Positions 37,113 to 45,749 of a stretch of 64,000 bases of DNA are shown here, piece by piece; within the stretch, counting starts at the first letter, position 1, and the number at the start of each line of letters is the position of its first letter. Below the pieces are notes generated by a model that was not told the origin of the DNA, did no database searches, and saw nothing but the letters and a program-made list of their open reading frames with translations. The stretch covers positions 124,001 to 188,000 of the forward strand of contig NZ_JAKFYR010000008.1 in the NCBI RefSeq assembly GCF_022554085.1, in the 5' to 3' direction. Origin of the DNA: Rhodococcus sp. CH91 (GTDB lineage: Bacteria; Actinomycetota; Actinomycetes; Mycobacteriales; Mycobacteriaceae). A program made the translations under genes and the position numbers.

Positions 37113-37862
37113 ATGAGCATCTCCCCCGATTCCCGCGTCGCCGTCGTCACCGGAGCGTCCTCCGGCATCGGCGAGGCGACCGCCCGCACACTCGCCGCGC
37201 AGGGCTTCCACGTCGTGGTGGGCGCACGGCGCCTCGACCGGCTGCAGAAACTCGCCGACGAGATCGGTGGCACCGCCCTCGAGCTCGACGTCACCGACGA
37301 GGATTCGGTGGAGGCCTTCACCACGGTGCTGCCGCGCGTCGACGTCCTGATCAACAACGCCGGGGGCGCCAAAGGACTCGCGCCGGTCACCGAGGCCGTC
37401 GAGGACGACTGGCGCTGGATGTGGGAAACCAACGTCATCGGCACCCTGCGCGTCACCAAGGCACTGATTCCGAAGCTCATCGCCTCCGGCGACGGATTGA
37501 TCGTCACCGTCACATCGGTCGCGGCCTTCGAGGCGTACGACAACGGTGCCGGTTACACCTCCGCCAAGCACGCTCAAGCGGTGCTCCACCGCACCCTGCG
37601 GGGCGAACTCCTCGGGCAGCCCGTCCGGTTGACCGAGATCGCCCCGGGAGCGGTCGAGACGGAGTTCTCGCTGGTCCGGTTCGAGGGAGACCGCGAACGC
37701 GCCGACAAGGTGTACGAGGGCATCACGCCGCTCGTCGCACAGGACATCGCCGAGATCATCGGCTTCGTCGCGTCCCGCCCGTCGCACGTCGACCTCGATC
37801 AGATCATCGTCAAGCCCCGTGATCAGGCGAGCGCGGGGCGGTTCCACCGCGTGACCGACTGA
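37113..37862 (+). CDS. Short-chain dehydrogenase/reductase
   Basis: A 249-residue classical SDR: VAVVTGASSGIGEATARTLA cofactor motif, DVLINNAGGAKG, catalytic serine in VTVTSVAAFEAYDNG and YTSAKHAQAV (YxxxK). ATG at 37113; a TACGAT element nine bases before it and the lack of a Shine-Dalgarno suggest a leaderless message. It corresponds to Rv0484c by neighbourhood (recalled; strand differs). Substrate unknown. Confidence 0.9.
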   Translation: MSISPDSRVAVVTGASSGIGEATARTLAAQGFHVVVGARRLDRLQKLADEIGGTALELDVTDEDSVEAFTTVLPRVDVLINNAGGAKGLAPVTEAVEDDWRWMWETNVIGTLRVTKALIPKLIASGDGLIVTVTSVAAFEAYDNGAGYTSAKHAQAVLHRTLRGELLGQPVRLTEIAPGAVETEFSLVRFEGDRERADKVYEGITPLVAQDIAEIIGFVASRPSHVDLDQIIVKPRDQASAGRFHRVTD

Positions 37863-37886
37863 AGTTCGTCGGTACTGTCGTCGACT

Positions 37887-38921
37887 GTGCGGCAACACCA
37901 CCTGACAGCCGGTCCCCTGCTCGACGACGACGGCGCGCTCGTCGAGGCAGGATGGGCCACGGCCGAGGACCGTGCGTACGACCGGTCACGCATCGCGTCC
38001 TCGCGCCTGCGGATCAAGGAGTGGGACTACTACTGCGTCCTGTCCGACGGCCCGGCGGGCCCGTTCGGGATCGCACTGACCGTCGCGGACAACGGCTATG
38101 TGGGCCTTCTCGGCGCCAGTGCGCTCGATCTCGCGGCCCGCTCCGAGACCACCGAGAACACCCTGGTCCCGTTCCCCCTCGGCCGTATGCGGATGCCGGG
38201 GAGCGCGGATGCGGGTGACGTCGTGATCCGCCGCGGTGGGGTGCGGATCGAATACCGACTCGAGCGCGGGGGACGCCGCCTGATCGTCGATCATCCGGGA
38301 TTCGGCGGTGGTCGCGGACTGACCGGCGAGCTGCTGCTCACGCAGCCCGCCGAGGACCGGATGGTCATCGCGACGCCCTTCCCCCGCGCCCGGAAAGCCT
38401 TCTACTACAACCAGAAGATCAACTGTCTGGCGGCGCGGGGCACGATCACCGTGGGCGGAGTGGAGCACGTCTTCGATCCGGACAGCTCGTTCGGGGTGTT
38501 CGACTGGGGCCGCGGGGTGTGGACCTACGACAACACCTGGTACTGGGGTTCCGCCTCGGGACTCCACGACGGGGTGCGGTTCGGGTTCAATATCGGTTAC
38601 GGCTTCGGCGACACCACCGCGGCGAGCGAGAACATGCTCTTCCACGACGGGGTGGCGCACAAACTCGACCGTGTGTACTTCCATCTGCCCCGCGACACCT
38701 ACGACGGCGCGCCCTGGCGGTTCACCAGCAACGACGACCGGTTCGACATGTACTTCGAGCCGATCCTCGATCGGGCCGCCGACGTGAACGCAGTGCTCGT
38801 GCGGTCCACCCAGCATCAGGTCTTCGGCCGCTTCACCGGGACCGCGGTGCTCGACGACGGCAGCAGCCTCGAGATCGAGAACCTGCTCGGGTTCGCCGAG
38901 GAGGTCCGCAACCGCTGGTGA
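37887..38921 (+). CDS. DUF2804-family protein
   Basis: A 344-residue protein with motifs of DUF2804: RIKEWDYYCVLSDGPAGPFG, FYYNQKINCLAARGTI, DSSFGVFDWGRGVWTYDNTW followed by YWGSASG, and RFGFNIGYGFGDTTAASENM. The DWGRG...WYWG block is similar in spirit to the EKNWG..WWW block of the tocopherol-cyclase-like protein at 33.6 kb, consistent with a shared lipocalin/CrtC-like barrel. GTG at 37887, with TACTGT nine bases upstream, so the message may be leaderless. Function unknown; probably lipid or envelope related. Confidence 0.83.
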   Translation: MRQHHLTAGPLLDDDGALVEAGWATAEDRAYDRSRIASSRLRIKEWDYYCVLSDGPAGPFGIALTVADNGYVGLLGASALDLAARSETTENTLVPFPLGRMRMPGSADAGDVVIRRGGVRIEYRLERGGRRLIVDHPGFGGGRGLTGELLLTQPAEDRMVIATPFPRARKAFYYNQKINCLAARGTITVGGVEHVFDPDSSFGVFDWGRGVWTYDNTWYWGSASGLHDGVRFGFNIGYGFGDTTAASENMLFHDGVAHKLDRVYFHLPRDTYDGAPWRFTSNDDRFDMYFEPILDRAADVNAVLVRSTQHQVFGRFTGTAVLDDGSSLEIENLLGFAEEVRNRW

Positions 38922-38946
38922 GCGCGCCGAGGATCGACCGCGAGGA

Positions 38947-40041
38947 TCAGACGGTGCAGTTCACGGTCACCGGTTCGGGATGCAGGCGTACACCGAAGGC
39001 ATCCTCGACACCGTCGCGCACCCGTCGGGCCAGTGCGACGAGATCCGCGGTCGACGCCTCTCCCCTGTTGGTGAGTGCCAGGGTGTGCTTCGTCGACAAT
39101 CGTGCCGGCGCGTCGGCATCCGGAAAGCCCTTGGCGAAACCCGCTCGTTCGATGAGCCAGCCGGCCGACAATTTGGTCCCGCCCTCCGCGGGGAACTGCG
39201 GGATCCGTACGTCCTCTCCCACCCGCGCGGCGATCGCCGCCAGCACACCGGGCAGCCGGTCGTCGGGTACGACGGGGTTGGTGAAGAACGATCCCGCACT
39301 CCAGGTGTCGTGGTCGCCGGCGTCGAGCACCATGCCTTTGCTCCGCCGCAACGCGAGGACGTGCTCGCGTACTTCCGCCGCCGGCCTGCGTTCGCCTTCC
39401 GCGGCACCGAGTGCGACCGCGAGCTCACGGTACGCCAGCGGTGCGCTGGTGCCGTCGCTTCGCAGATCCAGTTCGACCTCGAGGACCACCGCCGTATCCG
39501 TGTGCTTGAGGACGCTGGTGCGGTAACCGAGACCGAGGGCGCCGGGCCCGACCCACTCGTCCTGTCCGGTACGACGATCGAGCAGGCGGACCCGGCGGAG
39601 GACCGAGCCCACCTCGACGCCGTAGGCCCCGACGTTCTGCACGGGGGTCGCGCCGGCGGACCCCGGGATTCCCGACAGGCATTCGAGCCCGCCGAATCCG
39701 GCGTCCACCGTGGCGGCGACGACCTCGTCCCATCCCGCCCCCGCGTCCGCCCGGACGTGGTCGTCGTGGACGTCGACACCGGTCGTGGCGATCCGCACCA
39801 CGACGCCGTCGAACCCGTCGTCGCCGATCACCAGGTTCGAGCCGCCGGCGAGGAGCAGGAGCGGGACGCCCTGCTCGTCGAGAATGCGTACCACGTCGAT
39901 CAACGACGAGGTAGAGCTGCATTCCGCGAGATACCGGGCCGGTCCCCCGAGTCGCAGGGTCGTGAAATCCGACAGCGGCACCTGCTCGGACACGGCGGCT
40001 CCCGCATCGGCGAGCCGGGCCCTGGTACGTGGATCAAGCAC
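38947..40041 (-). CDS. murB: UDP-N-acetylenolpyruvoylglucosamine reductase
   Basis: FAD enzyme that reduces UDP-GlcNAc-enolpyruvate to UDP-MurNAc in peptidoglycan synthesis. The 364 residues show DFTTLRLGGPARYLAECSST, LLLLAGGSNLVIGDDGFDG, LSGIPGSAGATPVQNVGAYG, the LGYRTSVLK arginine and the catalytic serine segment SAGSFFTNPVV, ending at the C-terminal TKHTLALTNRG. The start is given as GTG 40041; a TTG two codons upstream (40047) is an alternative. A TACCGT element next to the start suggests a leaderless message. Confidence 0.95.
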   Translation of the reverse strand: MLDPRTRARLADAGAAVSEQVPLSDFTTLRLGGPARYLAECSSTSSLIDVVRILDEQGVPLLLLAGGSNLVIGDDGFDGVVVRIATTGVDVHDDHVRADAGAGWDEVVAATVDAGFGGLECLSGIPGSAGATPVQNVGAYGVEVGSVLRRVRLLDRRTGQDEWVGPGALGLGYRTSVLKHTDTAVVLEVELDLRSDGTSAPLAYRELAVALGAAEGERRPAAEVREHVLALRRSKGMVLDAGDHDTWSAGSFFTNPVVPDDRLPGVLAAIAARVGEDVRIPQFPAEGGTKLSAGWLIERAGFAKGFPDADAPARLSTKHTLALTNRGEASTADLVALARRVRDGVEDAFGVRLHPEPVTVNCTV

Positions 40042-40047
40042 CAGCAA

Positions 40048-40057
40048 ACGGTAGCGT
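40048..40057. promoter_or_regulatory. Overlapping divergent -10 elements of murB and a DUF2505 gene
   Basis: ACGGTAGCGT contains TACCGT on the minus strand (40053-40048) and TAGCGT on the plus strand (40052-40057), each 6-8 bases from its start codon. Both messages would be leaderless, and the two promoters cannot both be occupied. Confidence 0.4.
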
Positions 40058-40064
40058 GCCCCGT

Positions 40065-40574
40065 ATGGGCAGCCCTATCGACCACACTGCGAAGTACTCC
40101 TACCCCTCCGCGGCGGTGCACGCGGCGTTCACCGACCCGCAGTACTGGCACACCCGGTTGCGCGAGGTGGGTGGCCCGGGAGCAGCCGTCGACCGGGTCG
40201 ACGGCGGTGACGGCACGATCGAGCTGGAGCTCCGGCAGGCCATCCCGGCCGAACACCTTCCGAGCATGGTCACGAGCCTGCGACCCGGCGATCTGGTCAT
40301 CCAGCGCCGTGAGGCGTGGGGCGCATTCGACGGCGACCGCGCCGAGGGCAAGTTCTCCGCCCATGTCGACGGGATGCCGGGCGAGGTCACCGGGGTGATG
40401 ACCCTGCTGTCCGACGGCACGGCGTCGTCCGTCGTCATCGAGGGCACCGTGGAGGTGAAGATCCCGTTCCTCGGCTCCAAGATCGAGGGGATGATCGTCG
40501 AGCAGCTGATCGGCCTGTTCGATGCGGAGCGCACCTTCACCGAGCAGTGGCTGAACGGCGACTACTCCGCCTGA
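40065..40574 (+). CDS. DUF2505 (SRPBCC-like) protein, first of a tandem pair
   Basis: A 169-residue protein of the START/SRPBCC-like DUF2505 family: DHTAKYSYPSAAVHAAFTDP, QYWHTRLREVGG, FSAHVDGMPGEVTGVMTLL and VEVKIPFLGSKIEGMIVEQL (C-terminal helix). It is homologous to the next gene (YSxxFxxP, EVxxPFxGxxxE). ATG at 40065, divergent from murB. Ligand unknown; the fold binds hydrophobic molecules. Confidence 0.85.
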   Translation: MGSPIDHTAKYSYPSAAVHAAFTDPQYWHTRLREVGGPGAAVDRVDGGDGTIELELRQAIPAEHLPSMVTSLRPGDLVIQRREAWGAFDGDRAEGKFSAHVDGMPGEVTGVMTLLSDGTASSVVIEGTVEVKIPFLGSKIEGMIVEQLIGLFDAERTFTEQWLNGDYSA

Positions 40575-40648
40575 GCACGCCGGTGCCGTCCCGTCCCACT
40601 CGCCCGTGATTTCCGGACGGGCGGGTAGGGACGGTATCCTGGCCGGTC

Positions 40649-41149
40649 GTGTCACGGCGCATCGATTACTCCGCCCGCTTCTCCCATCCCCCGGAGCGGG
40701 TGTACGAGGCTCTCGCCGACCCCGATCACTGGGAAGCGCGCGTGACCGAGATGCGCAAGTACTCCGAGAACCACGTCCGCGACTTCGCGGCTTCCGAGTC
40801 CGGAATCGTGCTGGTGCTGCACCATGTCCTCCCGCGTTCCGACCTGCCGGAGATCGCCCGCACGGTGATCAGGAAGGACATGGTCATCACTCGTACCGAG
40901 CGCTACGGCCCGTTCACCGGCCGGGCCACGGGCACCTACGAGGCGACGATTCCCGGGGGCCCGGGAAGCCTGACGGGCACGATGGAACTCTCCGCCGGCG
41001 AGCACGGCGCCACACTGCGCACCACCTCCGAGGCCAAGGTCGACATCCCGTTCGTGGGCGGCAGGCTCGAAGAACTCATCCTCACCAACCTCCTCGACGT
41101 GTTCCGCACCGAAGCGGCGATCACAGCCGACTGGCTGGCCCGACGGTAG
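40649..41149 (+). CDS. DUF2505 (SRPBCC-like) protein, second of a tandem pair
   Basis: A 166-residue paralogue of the upstream protein: RRIDYSARFSHPPERVYEAL, ADPDHWEARVTEMRKYSENH, GTYEATIPGGPGSLTGTMEL and AKVDIPFVGGRLEELILTNL. The start is GTG at 40649. The shared architecture and adjacent position indicate a tandem duplication followed by divergence. The methyltransferase gene starts five bases after its stop, so they are co-transcribed. Confidence 0.85.
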   Translation: MSRRIDYSARFSHPPERVYEALADPDHWEARVTEMRKYSENHVRDFAASESGIVLVLHHVLPRSDLPEIARTVIRKDMVITRTERYGPFTGRATGTYEATIPGGPGSLTGTMELSAGEHGATLRTTSEAKVDIPFVGGRLEELILTNLLDVFRTEAAITADWLARR

Positions 41150-41153
41150 GAGC

Positions 41154-41939
41154 GTGCGAACCCGAGGACCTGTCGGCGTCGTCACCCGCGGCACGACCGG
41201 CATCAACCGGCTGCGCCGCAGCGACCGCTGGGCGATGCACGACCCCCACATCGCGAAGGCGCTGACCGACGCCGTCGACCCCCTCGTGGTGGATCTGGGC
41301 TACGGCGCCATGCCGGTGACCACTCTCGAACTCGCGGCACGCTTGCGCCGGGTCCGGCCGGATCTGCGGGTGGTGGGTCTCGAGATCGATCCCGAACGCG
41401 TCGTTCCCGGCCGCGACGGCGTCGAGTTCGCCCGGGGCGGTTTCGAACTGGCGGGCCTCCGGCCCACGCTCGTCCGGGCGTTCAACGTGCTTCGCCAGTA
41501 CCCGGAGGAGGCCGTCGGCCCGGCGTGGGAACGACTGCGTTCGGGACTCGCGCCCGGCGGGCTGCTCATCGACGGCACGTGCGACGAACTGGGCCGGCGT
41601 TGCGCCTGGGTGCTCCTCGACGAGCACGGTCCCCGCTCGCTGACACTGGCGTGGAGCCCGTTCCATGTGGAGACACCGTCCGATGTGGCCGAGCGGTTGC
41701 CGAAGGCGCTGATCCATCGGAACGTGCCGGGCGAACCGATCCACGCCCTGTTGCGCGCCGCCGACCGCGCGTGGGCGACGAGCGCCCCGCATGCGGCCTT
41801 CGGGCCACGGATCCGCTGGCAGGCGAGCCTGGAGCTGCTGCGTGAGCAGGGTTTCCCGGTGCGTCCGTCCCGTCGGCGCCTGCGCGACTGCGTCCTGACG
41901 GTGCCCTGGAGCGCGGTGGCGCCGGCGAGCTTCTCGTAA
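41154..41939 (+). CDS. SAM-dependent methyltransferase-like protein
   Basis: A 261-residue protein with a Rossmann-like methyltransferase core: PLVVDLGYGAMPVTTLELAA is motif I (DLGxG), VVGLEIDPERV motif II, and APGGLLIDGTCDE the later strand. The N-terminus, RGTTGINRLRRSDRWAMHDP, is conserved in actinobacterial homologues. GTG at 41154, five bases after the DUF2505 stop, with AGGAG very close. Substrate unknown. Confidence 0.8.
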   Translation: MRTRGPVGVVTRGTTGINRLRRSDRWAMHDPHIAKALTDAVDPLVVDLGYGAMPVTTLELAARLRRVRPDLRVVGLEIDPERVVPGRDGVEFARGGFELAGLRPTLVRAFNVLRQYPEEAVGPAWERLRSGLAPGGLLIDGTCDELGRRCAWVLLDEHGPRSLTLAWSPFHVETPSDVAERLPKALIHRNVPGEPIHALLRAADRAWATSAPHAAFGPRIRWQASLELLREQGFPVRPSRRRLRDCVLTVPWSAVAPASFS

Positions 41940-41942
41940 GGG

Positions 41943-42560
41943 TCAGCCGGCGGCGAGCAGTGCCAGTTCGATCCGGTCGGCGACCGCCGCGGGCTGATTC
42001 GCCACCGCGGCATGCAGTTCGTCGGAGTCGACGCGCCCGAGAGCGAGAGCATCGCCGACGAGTTCGTCGAGTACCTCCTGCGACACACCACCCGCCGCGA
42101 GATCGACGGCGGTCCGGGCAGGCGTGGTGATCCGGAACGCTCCGACGATCTCGCAGTCGTCCGCCGTCAGCGTCCGGTGGTGCAGGGCGAGGCGGTTGCT
42201 CGGGACGCTGCGCTGGTCCGGGGTGGACAGGTGCAGGAAGCGCGGTTGCAGATGACCCATGCCGTGCAGGTCGGCGGCGCTCTGGTGCGAGACGACGGCT
42301 TCGCCCTCGTACCACGTGCACCATTGGGCGAACTCGTCGAACTTGGTCCGGGGGCTGTCGCTCAACCGGAACAGCTCGACCTCGATCCGGATCCACGATC
42401 CCGAGTCGATCCGTCCGGCGAACTCGTGTGTGGCTATGCCTTCACCGACCGCCTGGCGGGCGGTGAAGAAACCTGCTTGCGTGGCGGCAAGGCGCCGCAG
42501 CGAGTCGTCGGCATCGGCCCGCCCGGTTGCGTCGTGACCTGAATCCGTCCACCCTGTCAT
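41943..42560 (-). CDS. AbiEi-like antitoxin/regulator domain protein without visible toxin
   Basis: A 205-residue protein whose N-terminus, LRRLAATQAGFFTARQAVGE followed by GIATHEFAGRIDSGSWIRIE, matches the AbiEi antitoxin N-terminal winged helix; the rest, EAVVSHQSAADLHGMG and RITTPARTAVDLAA, follows the same family. AbiEi is normally paired with an AbiEii nucleotidyltransferase toxin; none is adjacent, as is common for such solitary actinobacterial proteins, which may be plain regulators. ATG at 42560 without an obvious ribosome-binding site. Divergent from the LmeA-like gene. Confidence 0.78.
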   Translation of the reverse strand: MTGWTDSGHDATGRADADDSLRRLAATQAGFFTARQAVGEGIATHEFAGRIDSGSWIRIEVELFRLSDSPRTKFDEFAQWCTWYEGEAVVSHQSAADLHGMGHLQPRFLHLSTPDQRSVPSNRLALHHRTLTADDCEIVGAFRITTPARTAVDLAAGGVSQEVLDELVGDALALGRVDSDELHAAVANQPAAVADRIELALLAAG

Positions 42561-42581
42561 GGCGCCCAGCGTAGCCGACGA

Positions 42582-42597
42582 TGTGGTGCACCTCACA
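42582..42597. promoter_or_regulatory. Near-perfect CRP/GlxR-type site
   Basis: TGTGGTGCACCTCACA matches TGTGAnnnnnnTCACA at nine of ten positions. It lies between the divergent AbiEi-like gene and the LmeA-like gene, about 66-82 bases before the latter. Confidence 0.5.
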
Positions 42598-42663
42598 TAT
42601 TTTCCGCATCCGACGGTCGTGTGCTCAGTGCATCTTCAGAGTTCTCCGGAACAATCGGCAAGC

Positions 42664-43413
42664 ATGACGCAACGGAAGCGCACTCGCCTCGTCACGATCG
42701 TCGTCGTTCTCGTCGCCGCGCTCGTCGCTGTGCTGGTGGGCGCGGAGGTCTACGTCCGGAACCGCGCGACGACCTGTCTCGCCCAGTCGTTCGAGAGCGA
42801 ACTCGGCACGGGGGTCGACGTCGATCTGAGCTGGAAACCGGTCCTGCTGCAACTACTCGACCGGCAGGTACCGTCGGTCACCCTCGACAGCGACGACACC
42901 GCCTTCGGGCCCGCCCAGCAGATGCAGGTGCATGCCGAGGTCCACAACGTGGATCTGCGTGACTCCGCGGAGGGCGCCGGCACCATCGGCAGTTCGAGCG
43001 CCGACGTCTCGTGGCCCGTCTCCGGAATTCTCGCGACGGTACAGAGCCAATCCGTGGGCGCACTCGTCACGGACGTCGCCGCCGACGAGAACGCCGGCAC
43101 TCTGACCTTCACGGTCGGCGGTCAGGGTCTGGCCGAGTTCACCGCGCGCCCCGTGGTGAACGACGGGACGGTGACGATCGAGACGACCGACGCCTCGATC
43201 CTGGGAATCGGGCTTCCCACAGCTCTCGTCGACGGGGTGGTGGACATCCTGACCTCCGGTCTGCAGCAGTACCCGCTGGGTATGCGGGCCACCGAGGTGA
43301 AGGTGACCGAGTCCGGCGTCGATCTGCGCCTCGAGGGGGGACCCTTCGTACTGCCGGAGGCGCCGCAGGGACAGCAGCAACAGCAACAGGACAGTTGCGG
43401 CCTGCTGGCGTGA
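42664..43413 (+). CDS. LmeA-like (DUF2993) phospholipid-binding membrane-anchored protein
   Basis: A 249-residue protein with one N-terminal membrane segment (LVTIVVVLVAALVAVLVGAE) and an extracytoplasmic DUF2993 domain: TTCLAQSFESELGTGVDVDL, PSVTLDSDD, VHAEVHNVDLRDS, TFTVGGQGLAEFTARPVVND and LPLG-like YPLGMRATEVKVTESGVDLR. The C-terminus has a glutamine run before CGLLA. In mycobacteria LmeA binds phospholipid and supports mannan synthesis. The role here is inferred from the family. ATG at 42664. Confidence 0.85.
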   Translation: MTQRKRTRLVTIVVVLVAALVAVLVGAEVYVRNRATTCLAQSFESELGTGVDVDLSWKPVLLQLLDRQVPSVTLDSDDTAFGPAQQMQVHAEVHNVDLRDSAEGAGTIGSSSADVSWPVSGILATVQSQSVGALVTDVAADENAGTLTFTVGGQGLAEFTARPVVNDGTVTIETTDASILGIGLPTALVDGVVDILTSGLQQYPLGMRATEVKVTESGVDLRLEGGPFVLPEAPQGQQQQQQDSCGLLA

Positions 43414-43422
43414 GCGACGGGG

Positions 43423-44088
43423 TCAGTCCGGCAGCGCGTCCAGCACTGCGCGGCTGCCGGACAACCCGAGACGCGTCGCACCGGCCTCGATCATGGCGAC
43501 CGCGGCCTCCGCGGTGCGAATCCCTCCGCTGGCCTTGACACCGAGCCGTCCGCCCACCGTCTCCGCCATGAGCGCCACCGCGTGGGTGGTGGCTCCGCCG
43601 GCCGGATGGAAGCCGGTGGAGGTCTTCACGAAATCCGCCCCGGCCTTCTCCGCTGCGCGGCACACCTCGACGATCGTTTCGTCCGAGAGCACCGCGGATT
43701 CGATGATCACCTTGAGCACGGGATCGAAACCGATCGCCTCGCGCACGGTGAGGATGTCGGCGAGAACGGCGTTGTAGTCACCGGCGACCGCAGCGCCCAC
43801 GTCGATCACCATGTCGATCTCTCTCGCCCCCTGCTCCACGGCGAGGCGCGCTTCGGCGCCCTTGACGAGTGAGTGATGCTTCCCGGAGGGAAATCCCACG
43901 ACCGTGGCGATCCGGACCCCTTCGGCTCGCAGCGGCAGCATCGACGGCGACACGCACACCGCGTACACGCCGAGCTCGACGGCCTCGTCCACGAGGCCTC
44001 GCACGTCCTGTGCCGACGCTTCGGGCTTGAGGAGAGTGTGGTCGATCATCGACGCGACCTGCGCGCGGGTCAGCGAGGTTCCGGACAT
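43423..44088 (-). CDS. deoC: Deoxyribose-phosphate aldolase
   Basis: Class I aldolase cleaving 2-deoxyribose-5-phosphate to glyceraldehyde-3-phosphate and acetaldehyde. The 221 residues show [45 protein letters not shown] (D96), the Schiff-base lysine K155 in [13 protein letters not shown], and [10 protein letters not shown] with K185. ATG at 44088; normal length. Adjacent to the LmeA-like and DUF2516/hbhA genes, as in M. tuberculosis (Rv0478). Confidence 0.96.
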   Translation of the reverse strand: MSGTSLTRAQVASMIDHTLLKPEASAQDVRGLVDEAVELGVYAVCVSPSMLPLRAEGVRIATVVGFPSGKHHSLVKGAEARLAVEQGAREIDMVIDVGAAVAGDYNAVLADILTVREAIGFDPVLKVIIESAVLSDETIVEVCRAAEKAGADFVKTSTGFHPAGGATTHAVALMAETVGGRLGVKASGGIRTAEAAVAMIEAGATRLGLSGSRAVLDALPD

Positions 44089-44281
44089 GACTGCAGCTTC
44101 CCACATGTCGGGGTTCGGCGGCCGGGCCGGCATGTTCCGCACCGTGCGGGGTAGCCGGCTCGCACGGAGATTCCGGTGCTCGCACTTCTCGTCGCAGTCG
44201 TCGCCGTGGTGATCGCTCGCAGGCACAGCAGACGGAGATAATTCGATACCGCGATTTCGCTTCGCACCCCACAATGAGCGG

Positions 44282-44815
44282 ATGCTGATCCGTCGTGAGC
44301 TGTCGGAGGACGTCGACGCGATCGCAGCCGTGCATCGCGCTGCGTTCGTCCCCTTCGCCGTGCCCGGCCGTGAGCCGGTCGAATCCGGCCTGGTCGCGTC
44401 GTTGAGAGCGAGCGACGCATGGCTGCCACCGCTGTCGATCGTGGCCGAGGACACCGGGGGCGCGATCGTCGGGCACGTCGTTGCCACGCGAGGATTCGTC
44501 GGCGACGTGCCCGCCCTGGGGCTGGGACCGCTGGGTGTCCGTCCCGATCTGCAGCGTTCCGGTGTGGGGAGTGCTCTGATGCATGCCGTGCTCGGCGCGG
44601 CCGACGCGCTGGACGAATCGATCGTGCTCCTGCTCGGGCATCCGGACTACTACCCTCGCTTCGGTTTCGTACGCGCCACAGAACTCGGTGTCTTCCCGGA
44701 CGTCGAGGACTGGGGTCCCCACTTCCAGGCCCGCGCGCTCTCGGCGCATCGACCGGGCCTGCGAGGCACCTTCCGCTACGCCGCACCGTTCTACACCCTC
44801 GAGGAGCAGGAATGA
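44282..44815 (+). CDS. GNAT-family N-acetyltransferase
   Basis: A 177-residue acetyltransferase: MLIRREL opening, [14 protein letters not shown], the acetyl-CoA loop [20 protein letters not shown] and the C-terminal [20 protein letters not shown]. The latter block is typical of YhbS-type predicted N-acetyltransferases. The TGA overlaps the next gene's ATG (ATGA at 44812-44815). Substrate unknown. Confidence 0.88.
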   Translation: MLIRRELSEDVDAIAAVHRAAFVPFAVPGREPVESGLVASLRASDAWLPPLSIVAEDTGGAIVGHVVATRGFVGDVPALGLGPLGVRPDLQRSGVGSALMHAVLGAADALDESIVLLLGHPDYYPRFGFVRATELGVFPDVEDWGPHFQARALSAHRPGLRGTFRYAAPFYTLEEQE

Positions 44816-45705
44816 ACGACGATCGGCCGGACCACCTCTCTGCTTCCGGTTCTCCGTGGTCCGACTCCGCCGAGACGGCGCGCACGTTCGACGCGGCCGG
44901 CAGCGATTTCGACGCATTGACCCCGAGGCTGTGGGGACCGGCCGGTCAAGCCCTGATCTTCCAGTTGGGCGTTTCTCCCGGCGAGTTCGTGCTCGACGCG
45001 TGCTGCGGGACGGGATCGTCCGCACTTCCCGCTGCGGCGGCGGTCGGTCCCGAGGGGCGTGTCCACGCGGTGGACATCGCGGACGAACTCCTCGAACGCG
45101 GTCGCCTGGCAGCCGAGGCCCGGGGCCTGAAGAACATCGACTTCGTCTGCACCGACGCCTCCCGGTGGGAGATGCCGTCGGATGTCGCGGACCGGGGCTA
45201 CGACGCCCTCTCGATCTCGTACGGGGTCTTCTTCCTCCCCGACATGGATCGATCCTTCTGGCATCTCACCTCGCTCGTGCGGCAGGGCGGACGGGTCGGG
45301 GTGACGGTGTGGCGACGGGGGGCGATCGAGGAATTCGCATCGATCGTGTTCGATGTCGCGGCACGCCACTCCCCCGAACTGCGCGAGCGCCCCGAACTGC
45401 GCGACCACACGCCACTGCATCGGATCGATACCCCGGAGACGATCGAGGCGTGGCTCGTGGACGCCGGAACGGATTCCGTGGAGGTCCGGACCCTGTCGAA
45501 TCTGCTGCCCGCGACGGACGAGCTGTGCTGGTCACTCGTGATCGGTACGGGCCTGCGGGCAGCGCTGACCGGACTCGACGGCGAGCAGACGGAAACGGTG
45601 CGACGGGAACTCGCCGAGGAGGTCACGACACGCGGAGTGCACACGATCGACGCCACCACCCTCGTGGCCTCGGCCACAGTGCGACGCCCTCCGGCCTCCG
45701 GCTGA
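44812..45705 (+). CDS. Class I SAM-dependent methyltransferase
   Basis: A 297-residue methyltransferase of the UbiE type: EFVLDACCGTGSSALPAAAA (motif I), VHAVDIADELLERGRLAAEA (motif II), FVCTDASRWEMP and YDALSISYGVFFLPDMDRSF. ATG at 44812 is coupled to the GNAT gene by a 4-bp overlap. The pair may modify one metabolite in succession, but no substrate is indicated. Confidence 0.87.
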   Translation: MNDDRPDHLSASGSPWSDSAETARTFDAAGSDFDALTPRLWGPAGQALIFQLGVSPGEFVLDACCGTGSSALPAAAAVGPEGRVHAVDIADELLERGRLAAEARGLKNIDFVCTDASRWEMPSDVADRGYDALSISYGVFFLPDMDRSFWHLTSLVRQGGRVGVTVWRRGAIEEFASIVFDVAARHSPELRERPELRDHTPLHRIDTPETIEAWLVDAGTDSVEVRTLSNLLPATDELCWSLVIGTGLRAALTGLDGEQTETVRRELAEEVTTRGVHTIDATTLVASATVRRPPASG

Positions 45706-45749
45706 CGACCGGGGAACAGCCCCTGCCTGCCACCTGAGACAATCGGAGC

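Noticed and set aside
42559-42663. N-terminal extension of the LmeA-like protein
   Set aside because: The in-frame upstream codons give a non-signal-like sequence overlapping the divergent gene's start; the ATG at 42664 gives a proper membrane anchor.
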